From: Paenibacillus dakarensis
Lineage (GTDB): Bacteria > Bacillota > Bacilli > Paenibacillales > Paenibacillaceae
NCBI RefSeq assembly: GCF_001373415.1
Contig: NZ_CDSE01000017.1
Location: 1 to 64,000 of the forward strand
Direction: 5' to 3'
DNA: 64,000 nt
In this document: positions 1 through 9,656 of the stretch, in pieces
Numbering within the stretch: position 1 is the first letter of the stretch
How the letters are laid out: each line of letters opens with the position of its first letter
Translations under genes and position numbers: made by a program
The notes under the pieces: generated by a model
The model's input: the letters and a program-made list of their open reading frames with translations, nothing else
Told to the model about the DNA's origin: nothing
Database searches by the model: none

Positions 1-443
1 TAACCTAATGATGTTAATTCGTTCCCCTCCTTGTCAGTTCCAATCGGATCATGAAGTGAAACGTCCTTGCGAGTCTTCTTCAAGCTTCGAAGGTGCATTA
101 ATATTTCATTTTCAATACAACGGGCCGCAAATGTCGCCAGCTTTGTGCCTTTATTCGGGCGAAAGCTCTCAATTGCCTTAATCAGACCGATGGTTCCGAT
201 CGATATCAAATCCTCCAGATCCTCGCCGGTATTGTCAAATTTCTTCACAATGTGAGCTACCAATCTCAGATTGTGCTCAATGAGCTTATTGCGGGAGTTC
301 GGATCGCCTTCCGCCATTAGCTCCAGGTGCTTTGACTCCTCTTCTTCCGTCAGAGGCTGGGGAAAAGCATTATTTTTCACATACGACACAAGCAGACTGA
401 GCTCTTTAATGAACAAAGCAATAGCGGTAAACAGTCCAGGCAC
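1..443 (-). CDS. sigK: RNA polymerase sporulation sigma factor SigK, N-terminal part (runs off the left edge)
   Basis: Sigma-70 family factor that directs late mother-cell transcription during sporulation. 147 codons are visible. The reading starts at a GTG (443) placed 7 bases after AGGAGGTG. The hydrophobic N-terminus with [12 protein letters not shown] is the SigK signature (pro-sequence region). Region 2 follows, with [36 protein letters not shown] and [19 protein letters not shown], then the linker [15 protein letters not shown]. The family normally continues with something like (T/S)LID(I/V)LG. Here the last visible codons read T-S-L-G and then TA, which is a Tyr or stop codon. This may mean the gene is interrupted just past the edge, as by skin-type elements in other sporeformers. 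Identity is confident; whether the gene is intact cannot be told from the window. Confidence 0.9.
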   Translation of the reverse strand, partial: MPGLFTAIALFIKELSLLVSYVKNNAFPQPLTEEEESKHLELMAEGDPNSRNKLIEHNLRLVAHIVKKFDNTGEDLEDLISIGTIGLIKAIESFRPNKGTKLATFAARCIENEILMHLRSLKKTRKDVSLHDPIGTDKEGNELTSLG

Positions 444-508
444 TGGGGACACCTCCTGCGAATTTCAATGCAACCGGCCTTTTATCGCGCTCGGTTCTGA
501 TCAACTTA

Positions 509-517
509 TTGTATGTA
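509..517 (-). promoter_or_regulatory. Putative SigE/SigK-type -10 element of sigK
   Basis: On the minus strand the bases read CATACAATA, about 65 bases upstream of the sigK start. This fits the SigK -10 pattern CATAnnnTA and also the SigE -10 CATACAnT. An AC dinucleotide lies about 17 bases upstream, compatible with the loose SigK -35. Mother-cell sigma control of sigK is known in Bacillus; applying it here is inference from the motif. Confidence 0.45.
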
Positions 518-643
518 GGCAAAGGCCCAGAAGTGCATGTACGCGGAAAACTGCCTTCCATTTGTATCGCGATTCAGATTGTACAGTTGAAATTCTGAAT
601 AAGTATTCAAGCAGCAATTCTTCTGATTGGCCTATACATGCAA

Positions 644-680
644 AAAAAAAGGAATGAGCAAAATGCTCATTCCTTTTTTT
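644..680 (-). terminator. Intrinsic terminator after the beta-galactosidase operon
   Basis: A perfect hairpin GGAATGAGCA / TGCTCATTCC with a 3-base loop is flanked by A-runs and T-runs on both sides, so it could work in both directions. It lies 60 bases beyond the beta-galactosidase stop on the minus strand. The 444-740 stretch otherwise holds only the sigK promoter region. Confidence 0.8.
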
Positions 681-740
681 GTCTCTGCGAATTACTCTAC
701 AGGCAATTAGCAGAATAATTAATATATTGTTTCTAAAAAC

Positions 741-2786
741 CTACACCAGACTACGCTTCGCTACCAAAATCTCATACGCTGTTGCCGTCCATTCGCCCTT
801 CAGGTTTACATCCCGGGTAAGTGGTGACCAACCCGCTCCTAAAGCGGGAATAACCTTAGAGTCTGGCGTGAAATTCTGAACAAAAAGATATTGCTCTTGT
901 GCATTTGCCCGTGATGTCACATATACTCCTTTAGGCATGTTCACATCTAATGCACGCTTTAAAGAGAGCTGCTGAATAAGGTCATGGTACAGGTCATCGT
1001 AAAATTTTTGTTCGAAATGACTGCCAATATAATACGCTTGACCTAAACCATAAGCGTTTCGAGTCACTACAGGATTTCCAGCATAAAAATCATCGGTATA
1101 TATTATTAAAGCTTCCGCACCTTGCAGATGAATCTGGTCACACAGCTTTGAACAAGAATACTCACCTGTTAATGCTTGACCCTCCAGTTGTCCAACAACC
1201 CGTCCGCGGTTATGCTCATGGTCATATAAGCCATCGATCTCTTCACTGATAACGCCTGCGACATCCGTTAACTGATGCGGCATATCTCCTAAGTGAACAA
1301 GGTCGTTCTCATTCACAATACCGCTCCAGTATGTCATCACAAGCGTACCGCCCTGCTCTACAAAATGGCGCATCTTCTGCTCAAAACCGGCTCTCTGCAT
1401 ATACAACATCGGAGCAATGACAAGCTTATAGCTGCTTATTTCACATTCCATATCCACAAAATCAACAGTAATCCCTTGCTCTATTAAAGAGCGATAATGA
1501 GCTTGAACTTCTTCCTTATACTCCATGCCGATGTTTCGAGGTCCCTGTGAATCTTCAATAGCCCACTTGTTCTCCCAGTCGTACACAACAGCAGCTTCAG
1601 CATTCATTTCCGTACCGGCAACACCCGACATTTCTGCCAAGAGACTTCCAAGCTGGCTTACTTCCCGGAATACACGCGTATTTGGGCTTCCGTCATGAGA
1701 GACAACTGCGCCGTGGAACTTCTCGCTTGAACCGCGGCTTTTCCGCCACTGAAAATACTGTACGGAATTCGAGCCGTGTGCAACAGCCTGCATGGAAGAG
1801 AGGATATGCATCCCCGGCTTCTTAAGCTTCGATACGCTCTGCCAGTTGGTGCTGCTTGGAGAGCTCTCCATTAGTAAAAATGGCTGGCGTTTAATGGAAC
1901 GCATCATGTCATGCCACATCGCAGTGTCTATCGCAATATCGATATCATCTTTCTTGTGCCATGTCGGGTAGTTATCCCAAGAAACAATGTCTATGAAATC
2001 CTTAAACTTAAAGTAGTTCAACCCGTTGAAATAATACATAAAATTCGTCGTTACCGGAATTTCCGGATTGTTCACCTTTACTGCGGAAATTTCATGCTGC
2101 ATGAAATTCAGTGTCTGGTCGGTTACAAATCGCTTCCAGTCAAGATTCATGCCATGCGTAGCATTTTCCCCATGCGGCGCCGGTGATTCGATTTGCGACC
2201 AGTCCGTATACTTATGACTCCAGAACGTAGTCCACCACTGCTCATTCAAATGTTCTATCGTCCCGTATTTCTGCTGAAGCCATACGCGGAAAGCATCCTG
2301 ACAATATTCACAATGGCACTCTCCGCCATACTCATTGGAGATATGCCAGAGCTTGACGGCAGGATGATTGCCGTAACGGGCTGCCAACTGACCGTTCAGA
2401 TTTTTTATTTTTTCCCGGTATACAGGAGACGTATAGCAATGATTATGCCGTGCACCATACAGATTCCGCTGTCGGTTAGGGCCTGTTCTCAGCACTTCCG
2501 GATATTTCTGTGCCAGCCAGACCGGGCGTGCGCCGGATGGGGTCGCTAAAAAGATGGAGATTCCATTCGTATGAAGACGATGAATCACATGATCCATCCA
2601 TCCCCACTGATATTTCCCTTCTTCCGGCTCCAAAGCAGCCCAAGAGAAAATACCAACCGACATCACATTGCAGCCAGCCTGTAGCATCAGCTGGATATCC
2701 TGCTCTAATACCTCGGGATCATGCAGCCACTGTTCCGGATTATAGTCCGCACCATGCAGCAGCCGATCCGTAAATCCTGTTCCCAT
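741..2786 (-). CDS. Beta-galactosidase, glycoside hydrolase family 42
   Basis: Retaining beta-galactosidase that releases galactose from imported beta-galactosides; no signal peptide, so cytoplasmic. The GH42 start HGADYNPEQW is present. The acid/base Glu sits in HISNEYGGE (about residue 152) and the nucleophile Glu in LLMESSP (about 307). Cysteines near 117, 157, 159 and 162 match the zinc-binding cluster of the family. I start at the ATG at 2786, spaced 5 bases from GAGGTGA, rather than the GTG at 2795 that lies inside that ribosome binding site; this gives 681 aa. It is the last gene of an ABC importer operon, 19 bases after the second permease. That arrangement resembles the B. subtilis ganSPQ-ganA locus, so galacto-oligosaccharides are the likely substrate (inference). 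Confidence 0.93.
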   Translation of the reverse strand: MGTGFTDRLLHGADYNPEQWLHDPEVLEQDIQLMLQAGCNVMSVGIFSWAALEPEEGKYQWGWMDHVIHRLHTNGISIFLATPSGARPVWLAQKYPEVLRTGPNRQRNLYGARHNHCYTSPVYREKIKNLNGQLAARYGNHPAVKLWHISNEYGGECHCEYCQDAFRVWLQQKYGTIEHLNEQWWTTFWSHKYTDWSQIESPAPHGENATHGMNLDWKRFVTDQTLNFMQHEISAVKVNNPEIPVTTNFMYYFNGLNYFKFKDFIDIVSWDNYPTWHKKDDIDIAIDTAMWHDMMRSIKRQPFLLMESSPSSTNWQSVSKLKKPGMHILSSMQAVAHGSNSVQYFQWRKSRGSSEKFHGAVVSHDGSPNTRVFREVSQLGSLLAEMSGVAGTEMNAEAAVVYDWENKWAIEDSQGPRNIGMEYKEEVQAHYRSLIEQGITVDFVDMECEISSYKLVIAPMLYMQRAGFEQKMRHFVEQGGTLVMTYWSGIVNENDLVHLGDMPHQLTDVAGVISEEIDGLYDHEHNRGRVVGQLEGQALTGEYSCSKLCDQIHLQGAEALIIYTDDFYAGNPVVTRNAYGLGQAYYIGSHFEQKFYDDLYHDLIQQLSLKRALDVNMPKGVYVTSRANAQEQYLFVQNFTPDSKVIPALGAGWSPLTRDVNLKGEWTATAYEILVAKRSLV

Positions 2787-2805
2787 ACCAATCACCTCGC
2801 CTTAA

Positions 2806-3612
2806 TTACTTCACAGAACCGAGCATCCCTTGAACAAATTGCTTTTGCAGTAAGAAAAAGATTAATACAGACGGTAATGTCGTAATGACGATGGCAACCA
2901 TAATAATGCCATAATCCGGATTATACGATGACGCCAGGGATGAAACAACAAGCGGCAGCGTCTTTTTGTCTTGAGTTTGCAAAGCAATCAAAGGCCACAG
3001 GAAGCTGTTCCAATAGTTCATGAATGTAATAATGGCTGCCGCCGCGAAGGTCGGCTTCATCGTTGGCATGTAAATTCGGGTGAATATTTTCCACTCACTT
3101 AGCCCGTCCACCCGGCCTGCCTGCAGCAGTTCACGCGGAAACGATTTCGTATTTTGAAGGAAAAAGAAAATCATGAACGCCGTTGTAATCGAAGGCAAAA
3201 TCACAGCTGTCGGCGTGTTCAACAGTCCCATACCGCTAAACATCCGGAAAAGTGGAATCATAACCGCTGCAAACGGCATCATCATGGACAGCATAAGCAA
3301 CCCGAACAGACGGCTCTTACCTCTGGATTGGTAAATTTCAAAGCCGTACCCGGCCATAGAGCTGAGTATCAGCGTCCCGATCGTCCCCACAATAGCAATA
3401 ACGGTAGAATTCATAAATGCGGAACCGAGGCTCGTCATGTCCAGCAACCTGTGAACATTGTCCATAAACATCGAACCGAAACCAAACTTACCTTTCAATA
3501 TATCCGACGAGCTGTTCGTCATCCCCATGATCATCCACAGGAAAGGAAAAAGAGATAAAAAGGATGCCGTGAGCAGGAACAAATGAACACCTGCTGAAGT
3601 AAGCTTTCTCAT
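2806..3612 (-). CDS. Carbohydrate ABC transporter permease (MalG-type)
   Basis: Inner-membrane subunit of a CUT1-family sugar importer, 268 aa with about six membrane segments. The ATPase-contact loop is visible in LLQAGRVDGLSEWKIFTRI, a variant of the EAA motif, followed by MPTMKPTF. The C-terminus is the usual FVQGMLGSVK. It overlaps the upstream permease by 4 bases (ATGA), so the two are probably translationally coupled. With the partner permease (3609-4484) and the lipoprotein (4510-5820) it forms one importer. No ATPase gene is nearby; a shared MsmX-type ATPase is expected. Confidence 0.92.
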   Translation of the reverse strand: MRKLTSAGVHLFLLTASFLSLFPFLWMIMGMTNSSSDILKGKFGFGSMFMDNVHRLLDMTSLGSAFMNSTVIAIVGTIGTLILSSMAGYGFEIYQSRGKSRLFGLLMLSMMMPFAAVMIPLFRMFSGMGLLNTPTAVILPSITTAFMIFFFLQNTKSFPRELLQAGRVDGLSEWKIFTRIYMPTMKPTFAAAAIITFMNYWNSFLWPLIALQTQDKKTLPLVVSSLASSYNPDYGIIMVAIVITTLPSVLIFFLLQKQFVQGMLGSVK

Positions 3613-4484
3613 CGTTTCTCCCCTCCTACTTTTAGCTGGATCAGCGCAAGGACGGCAACCATAAATACGATGGCATAGGATACCGTAGCTGCATATCCAA
3701 AGTTCGGTGTGTAAACGAAGGACAGGTTATAGATGTACTGAGAGATCGTCATCGTTGAATTGCCCGGTCCGCCGTTCGTGATGTTCACCACTTCATCGAA
3801 CAATTGCAGTGTTCCGTTCGTCGAAATAATCGCTGTGAATAAAAGGATCGGTTTTAACATCGGTATCGTAATACTGAAAAATTGACGTGGTTTGGACGCT
3901 CCATCAATAGAAGCAGCTTCGTAAATACTCGGGTCAATATTTTGCATGGCCGACAAGTAAAAGATCATATTATAACCTGTCCAGCGCCATGTAATCGCAA
4001 CAATAATGACTACACGCGCCCAGACTGGATCCATCAGCCATGCCACAGGCTCTTGAATCATATGGACCGACAAAAGCATCTTGTTCAAAATACCATCCAC
4101 GGCAAAAATACTCTTGAATAAAACCGCATAGGATACGAGCGATGTGACGCAAGGTAAGAATATTGCCGTCCGGTAAAAGCCTTTAAAGCGGAGCTGCGGA
4201 TTGTTTAGCAAATGTGCGATGACCATGCCAAGCATAAGCATGATAGGGACTTGGACTACAAGATACAGCAGTGTATTCAATACAGCCTGTTTAAACATCG
4301 GGTCTGAAAATAAGCGTACATAATTGTCAATGCCTACATAGTGATAAACGGTACCTTTACCCGATTGAAAGGACAGCAATAGTGATTGAAACATCGGATA
4401 GAAGCTGAATAACAGAATGAGTGCTGATGGAATGGCGATAAATTGCCATCCCATCAGCGATGATTTATTCCACTTTCGTTCCAT
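3609..4484 (-). CDS. Carbohydrate ABC transporter permease (MalF/UgpA-type)
   Basis: Second permease of the beta-galactoside-type importer, 291 aa with six predicted membrane segments beginning at WQFIAIPSALILLFSFYP. The EAA loop reads YEAASIDGASKPRQFFSITIP near residue 190. Its ATG is preceded by AGGTGGT and lies 25 bases from the lipoprotein stop; its stop overlaps the next permease start. The substrate is inferred from the adjacent GH42 enzyme. Confidence 0.92.
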   Translation of the reverse strand: MERKWNKSSLMGWQFIAIPSALILLFSFYPMFQSLLLSFQSGKGTVYHYVGIDNYVRLFSDPMFKQAVLNTLLYLVVQVPIMLMLGMVIAHLLNNPQLRFKGFYRTAIFLPCVTSLVSYAVLFKSIFAVDGILNKMLLSVHMIQEPVAWLMDPVWARVVIIVAITWRWTGYNMIFYLSAMQNIDPSIYEAASIDGASKPRQFFSITIPMLKPILLFTAIISTNGTLQLFDEVVNITNGGPGNSTMTISQYIYNLSFVYTPNFGYAATVSYAIVFMVAVLALIQLKVGGEKR

Positions 4485-4509
4485 GGATTACCACCTGCTA
4501 ACTATTTAT

Positions 4510-5820
4510 TTATTGCACCTGTTGTTCGAATAATTTCTGAATGTTAGCCAAGCTTTGTGTCAGATCTGCTCCCTGAAGGATATTGGGGAGTTCGTTCTTC
4601 AGGGCGTCTTTGGACTCTTGGGTGTACATACCAAGTGTAATACCCGGCACTTCGGTGGACCATTTGGTGAAATCCTGATAAATCGCTTGTCCACCGAAGA
4701 ATTCCGACTTCTGGCCGTATACTTCACTGGAGAACGAAGGAATATAAGAACCTACACCGCCGTTTTCTTTCAGGAAGCGCTCATAGAACTCACTGCTGCC
4801 GCCAATGGTCTTTGCCAGAAAATCGATAGCTTGGTCTTTATTTGCACTGTTGTCCAATACAAACCAGCTTGAACCGCCTTCATTGGATGCATTGACGCCG
4901 CCTTCCACTTCGAGTCTAGGGATCGGTGCAACTTTCCATTTTCCGCTTTGATCCTTGGCATCCATAATGGAAGAGACTTGCCATACTCCGGATACTACCG
5001 TCGCAACATCCCCCGCGTTAAAACTGCCGACGAACTCACTCCAGCCTGTTACCGGCTTAGCAATGCCGGAATCAGCGATTGCTTTATAAACACGAAGCGT
5101 TTCTGTCATGGCAGGATTGTTAACGAAGTTGCCTTTATTGTCCGGTGTAATGTACCAGGAGCCGGCGGATTGCAAAAGAATAGAGGTTAAAGCCTCATCA
5201 TTCGGATTGATCGTAGCCATGTACTTGCCTGTCTTCTCTTTTACAACTTTTCCGATTTCAATATATTGATCCCAAGTAATGTTCTCTAAATCTTTTTCCG
5301 TAAAGCCGGCTTGCTCCAAATAATCCGACCGATAGAACATCCCGGTTACCCCGATATCAAACGGAACACCATAAATTTTATTATCAATGCGGAGTGCATC
5401 CACTTTATATGGAGAGAACTGAGTGAAATCTACTTTGTCTGTAAAATCAGCAAATGTATTCGGATACGCTGTCACATATTTCTGAATGTTCGGATCGTTG
5501 ACTAGAATAATATCAGGAAGTCCCTCTTTCACTCCGGCTGCCAGATTGGTATTTAGTTTTTGCTCCAAATCCGCTTTTGCCATATCAACCACTTCCAGCT
5601 CAAAGTCTGGATGGTCCTTCTTGTACAGCTCTTCAGCAATTTTTAAAGCGGCGCCATTAAATGACGGGTCCCACGCCCATGCCACAACTTTATTCTTCGA
5701 CCCCTCGCTCTGTTTCGAGCCTCCCTCTTTACTGGAATCCGAGCCAGATGACCCGCATGCCGCCAAAAGCGAAGCAGTCATAGTAACGAGCAGCAATACG
5801 GATAAGAACTTTATCTTCAT
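4510..5820 (-). CDS. Extracellular sugar-binding lipoprotein of ABC transporter
   Basis: Family 1 solute-binding protein, 436 aa, which captures the sugar outside the membrane for the two permeases downstream. The N-terminus MKIKFLSVLLLVTMTASLLA is a lipoprotein signal peptide ending in LLAAC, with the lipidated Cys at 22, followed by a Ser/Gly/Lys-rich tether. It is the first gene of the operon, with ribosome binding site GGGGG 10 bases before the ATG. Two cre-like sites lie upstream (5846-5859 and 5950-5963), which suggests carbon catabolite repression. The divergent YesN/YesM pair (6090-9452) is the likely activator. Confidence 0.92.
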   Translation of the reverse strand: MKIKFLSVLLLVTMTASLLAACGSSGSDSSKEGGSKQSEGSKNKVVAWAWDPSFNGAALKIAEELYKKDHPDFELEVVDMAKADLEQKLNTNLAAGVKEGLPDIILVNDPNIQKYVTAYPNTFADFTDKVDFTQFSPYKVDALRIDNKIYGVPFDIGVTGMFYRSDYLEQAGFTEKDLENITWDQYIEIGKVVKEKTGKYMATINPNDEALTSILLQSAGSWYITPDNKGNFVNNPAMTETLRVYKAIADSGIAKPVTGWSEFVGSFNAGDVATVVSGVWQVSSIMDAKDQSGKWKVAPIPRLEVEGGVNASNEGGSSWFVLDNSANKDQAIDFLAKTIGGSSEFYERFLKENGGVGSYIPSFSSEVYGQKSEFFGGQAIYQDFTKWSTEVPGITLGMYTQESKDALKNELPNILQGADLTQSLANIQKLFEQQVQ

Positions 5821-5845
5821 GCGATATAACCCCCTGTTTTATTGT

Positions 5846-5859
5846 TGCAAGCGTTTTCC
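5846..5859. promoter_or_regulatory. cre-like site in the leader of the sugar-binding lipoprotein gene
   Basis: TGCAAGCGTTTTCC matches 12 of 14 positions of the CcpA operator TGWAANCGNTNWCA. It sits 26-39 bases upstream of the lipoprotein ATG, where CcpA could act as a roadblock. Inferred from sequence only. Confidence 0.45.
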
Positions 5860-5949
5860 CTTTTGCATCTTTATTGTAAGAAATCAGCGATTAGCCTGTA
5901 TAAGCTTTATTCTCTTTTCTTTAGTATAAATTATGGATTGTTATTACAA

Positions 5950-5963
5950 TGAAAACGCTTCAA
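5950..5963. promoter_or_regulatory. cre-like site between the divergent importer and two-component operons
   Basis: TGAAAACGCTTCAA matches 12 of 14 positions of the cre consensus. It lies about 20 bases upstream of a -10-like TATACT on the minus strand (5923-5928). It could affect either direction. A perfect TTGACA stands at 6005-6010 for the plus strand, but no clear -10 follows it. Confidence 0.4.
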
Positions 5964-6089
5964 TAGTAAAAATTTCGGATCCTAGTATTTATTATTGTAG
6001 ATTTTTGACATCACATCTGATTCATATGCAAGATTTTTAGATTAGTATATGATGAAGAAAATAGACTTTACTGCGAGGTGTCACACATC

Positions 6090-7649
6090 ATGAATGAAAG
6101 CTCAACAGTTTACCGCGTAATGATTGTGGATGATGAAAGCATCTTGCGGACAGGAATTAAACATTTATGCAATTGGAACGAATTCGGAATTGAGATTGTA
6201 GCAGAGGCTTCCAACGGTCAAGAAGCACTAGAGATCATGGACAAAGCCCAACCTCACGTTGTCATTACTGATATTGTCATGCCCGTCATGGATGGTGTTG
6301 AACTCACTAAAATGATGCGTAAACATTATCCTGATATAAAAGTACTGGTACTCAGCAGCTATAGCGAGTTCGACTACGTTCGAGAAGTATTTAAATATGG
6401 TGTCACCGACTATTTACTCAAACCGAAAGTTTCTGCAGCAGATTTAACTTCCTTAATACAGTCTCTTTGCAGCGAGATATCACCTGTTCAGTTCGAAGCA
6501 CAGACTGAAGAGCCTGATTTTGCATTAAAACTCGGGCATTTACTCAGCTCAGACGTGTATCTTGATCATGACGGGGATTACGACTGGGAGGAATTGAAGG
6601 AGTATTTCCCCTTCACTCGTTTTCGAATGGCGGCAGCCAGCATAAGTATCCTTCTAACCAAAACCAACTGGACTCAAGCCCGGATTGAGCAGGTTATGAT
6701 TGACCTCGCCCAGGAGCACCTCGGCTCTTTAAAGTATTCCTGTGTTTTTCTGAAAAATGAATGTCTTCTGCTGGTCAACTATGACTACAATCAAGCTGAG
6801 GAAGTACAGAGCCGTATCCATCTCTTTGCAAACCACGCAATGATATCGCTTTCATACATCAAATTTGTAGTTTCAGATGAATTTAGAAACATATCCCGAA
6901 TTCAGATGGAATATAAACACCTAACGGATTTGTTCGGCAAGCTCTTATATTTCCCTGGCAGACACTGCGTCCTTGCAGGTGAAATCAATCGTGAAAGTGA
7001 TTCAATCGATTTTGACCAAGGAAAATTCACCTCAGCGCTCCGGTCACATGCTATTGATGATGCTGTAGCTCAAACCCAAGCTTTTTTTGCTCAATTAAGA
7101 TCCACGCAAGCTTATGATGAGTACAGTCTAAAACGTTTGTGTCAAAACATAATTTACTACGCCTTAAGCACGCTGGAACAGATGAAATATCCATTATCAA
7201 GCCTAAGCACATCCAAGCTCAAGCTCTTTAAAACCATTGACCTGGCATTTGATTTGGACGAATTAGAAAATGTTCAGCTGCAATTTTTGGACGAGCTAAG
7301 AGCATTATCTAATTATACAGATCCGCAATCAGTCGTTCTTCATCAGATTTATGAATATGTGAACCAGAATTACGCCCAGGAGCTTTCACTTAAAGATCTT
7401 GCGAACAAGTTTCATATGAATTACAGCTATCTGTCCTCCTATTTCAAGCAGCATACAAATGAAAACATAACAATGTATATCAATCGGGTACGAACTGATA
7501 AAGCCAAAGAGCTGCTTCATAACCATGATTTGTCGGTCTCCCAGATCAGTCAATTAACCGGTTTCTCGGATCATAATTATTTTTCAAAAGTGTTCAAAAA
7601 AATGACCGGCATGACTCCTGTTGAATACCGAAATCACATCCCACAATAA
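6090..7649 (+). CDS. YesN-type response regulator with AraC-type DNA-binding domain
   Basis: Response regulator, 519 aa from the ATG at 6090, which is spaced 9 bases from GAGGTG (a GTG at 6078 lies inside that site). The N-terminal receiver domain has acidic residues VDDE near 13-16, the phospho-acceptor Asp in VVITDIVMPVMDG (residue 61) and Lys in DYLLKPK (111). A long poorly conserved middle is followed by a C-terminal AraC double helix-turn-helix (about 415-515) ending with FSKVFKKMTGMTPVEYR. It is co-transcribed with the sensor kinase 15 bases downstream. By position it probably controls the divergent importer and beta-galactosidase operon. Confidence 0.92.
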   Translation: MNESSTVYRVMIVDDESILRTGIKHLCNWNEFGIEIVAEASNGQEALEIMDKAQPHVVITDIVMPVMDGVELTKMMRKHYPDIKVLVLSSYSEFDYVREVFKYGVTDYLLKPKVSAADLTSLIQSLCSEISPVQFEAQTEEPDFALKLGHLLSSDVYLDHDGDYDWEELKEYFPFTRFRMAAASISILLTKTNWTQARIEQVMIDLAQEHLGSLKYSCVFLKNECLLLVNYDYNQAEEVQSRIHLFANHAMISLSYIKFVVSDEFRNISRIQMEYKHLTDLFGKLLYFPGRHCVLAGEINRESDSIDFDQGKFTSALRSHAIDDAVAQTQAFFAQLRSTQAYDEYSLKRLCQNIIYYALSTLEQMKYPLSSLSTSKLKLFKTIDLAFDLDELENVQLQFLDELRALSNYTDPQSVVLHQIYEYVNQNYAQELSLKDLANKFHMNYSYLSSYFKQHTNENITMYINRVRTDKAKELLHNHDLSVSQISQLTGFSDHNYFSKVFKKMTGMTPVEYRNHIPQ

Positions 7650-7664
7650 AGTCAGGTGAAATTC

Positions 7665-9452
7665 ATGCTGCGTAAGAATAGTATCTTCATCAAAATCCTC
7701 ATGCTGATGGTGTCCAGCATTATTATCATCTCTATATTATTGATGCTCGCCTCCTCCTACATTTCGGAACGAATCTTGCTGGAGCAGGTTGTACGAAGCG
7801 CATCCGCGAATATGAATCTGATGAAGAATGATTTGCTGGACTATAACGGCCAGGTTGTTAATACCATGCTGCAGGTCAACCGAAGCTCGGAGTTTAAAGA
7901 TTACATTACCAAGCCAACAAACACGTCCCTGGAAGAAATCAAGCTTGTCATTGCACTCGGAAGATATATGGATCTTTACAAGGATTATCTTAGTCCGGAA
8001 AACTCCCATATCATTGTATCTGGCATTCCCGGTGAAGGGGGGCGCCATTATTCAAGCAACTCCCTGAAATGGGACAAGGTCCCTCAAGATTTCATATCTA
8101 AGTTCATGAGCGAGGACGGACAATTCCAGAATCGGATTCAGTACTACAGCAGTCTCGATCTATTCTCCGAATCGGTCCCCTACGATAATTACCTGTTTGC
8201 CGTCAAACCGTTAATTGAATCCAGCAGCAATCGTATGTACGGTTATGTTGCCGTCATCATGGATGAACTAAATATATACCGAAAATATAAACCTTATATA
8301 TCAGACGGAATTCATATCTCACTCATTGCCTCAGACGGTAGCGTGCTATCCAGCAGCATCAAAGAACAGATAAGCATGAAAGATACAGAGCTGCTTGCTG
8401 TAGCGGAAAACTCTTCAAAAGAACAGAATGGAATATGGTCCGATATGGGAAATAAAAAAACCTATATTTCTTATTTTTTGCCGGAGTACAACGCCTACCT
8501 CGTTGAAGAGATTGATCAACATACAGCTTTTGCTCCACTTTACAAAATTTCATCTGACATCATGAAGGTTGTTCCCTTCATCCTGATCATCAGTATGCTG
8601 TTCGTTTATTCCCTCAGCAGGCGGATAACACGCCCGCTTTACAAGCTGGTCAAGACGATGCAAGCCTCTACCGGAAATAATTTGAAATATCAGCCTCTTC
8701 AAGAAGGAGCCAGTTATGAAACCAACGTGTTAACAAAGGCCTACAATCGATTCATTAAAGTCATTGATCAATATACAGAAAAGCTTGTATTCGAGCAGCA
8801 AGAACGCCGAAAAGCGGATTTGAATGCGCTGCAGATGCAGATTAATCCCCATTTTCTATACAACACACTGAGCTCTATTAAGTACCTGGCCAAAATGAAC
8901 CGGATCGACCAAGTAGACGAGACAATAAACAGTCTGATCTCCATGCTGCAGAATACTATAGGTTCTACGGAAGATCGCGTAACCATTGAACAGGAAATCG
9001 AAACCCTGAAGCATTTCGTGTATATTAAGCAAATTCGTTACGGCAATGAGATTCGCGTTCATTATGAAATTGAGGAGAATTGCTTGCCGCTGCTTGTACC
9101 GAAGCTTATTCTTCAGCCATTTGTCGAGAATTCGTTCTTCCATGCTTTTGCCGGCAAGTCCAGCGGAAATATTCATATTTTTATCCGCAGACAGGAAGAC
9201 CTTCTGATTATTGAGATCATTGATGATGGTGTCGGTATGGCCGCAGTGGAGGATCAAATGAGGGAGCAAAAGAAACGCCACCATTTATCAGGAATAGGCA
9301 TCAGTAACGTACACAGCCGAATCCAGTTATTGTTCGGATCATCTTATGGGGTTCAGATTGAAAGTGAACCGGGTTACGGGACAAGCGTCCGAATTAGTCT
9401 TCCTTTACTGGAGCGACAGGGGTTGGAGGATTCTCGGCTCCCCTCACATTAA
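7665..9452 (+). CDS. YesM-type sensor histidine kinase
   Basis: Membrane sensor kinase, 595 aa. The first membrane helix (about 8-31) precedes an extracellular Cache-like sensor region of roughly 260 residues. A second helix (KVVPFILIISMLFVYSLSRR) is followed by a HAMP linker. The His_kinase domain has the phospho-site in MQINPHFLYNTL, and the ATPase domain shows the N-box VENSFFHAF and DDGVGM. The ATG at 7665, 5 bases after AGGTGA, is preferred over the GTG at 7656. Pairs with the response regulator just upstream; probably senses an extracellular sugar or the loaded lipoprotein (inference). Confidence 0.92.
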   Translation: MLRKNSIFIKILMLMVSSIIIISILLMLASSYISERILLEQVVRSASANMNLMKNDLLDYNGQVVNTMLQVNRSSEFKDYITKPTNTSLEEIKLVIALGRYMDLYKDYLSPENSHIIVSGIPGEGGRHYSSNSLKWDKVPQDFISKFMSEDGQFQNRIQYYSSLDLFSESVPYDNYLFAVKPLIESSSNRMYGYVAVIMDELNIYRKYKPYISDGIHISLIASDGSVLSSSIKEQISMKDTELLAVAENSSKEQNGIWSDMGNKKTYISYFLPEYNAYLVEEIDQHTAFAPLYKISSDIMKVVPFILIISMLFVYSLSRRITRPLYKLVKTMQASTGNNLKYQPLQEGASYETNVLTKAYNRFIKVIDQYTEKLVFEQQERRKADLNALQMQINPHFLYNTLSSIKYLAKMNRIDQVDETINSLISMLQNTIGSTEDRVTIEQEIETLKHFVYIKQIRYGNEIRVHYEIEENCLPLLVPKLILQPFVENSFFHAFAGKSSGNIHIFIRRQEDLLIIEIIDDGVGMAAVEDQMREQKKRHHLSGIGISNVHSRIQLLFGSSYGVQIESEPGYGTSVRISLPLLERQGLEDSRLPSH

Positions 9453-9656
9453 CGCATCGAACCTTAATTTGCATTCATATCGAATTTAAAAAGAGCATCG
9501 TTTTACCATAAATGGTCACCTGCCTACCGTTCATATCAAGCCTTTGAGCTTTTACAATGAGGATGAGTTCATAAGTTCCCATCTGGATACTGAGCTTAGA
9601 TTTGATTAAAGAAGGACAACTTTGTCTTATTTCAGCTGCAGAGGAGGGTTTGATCA

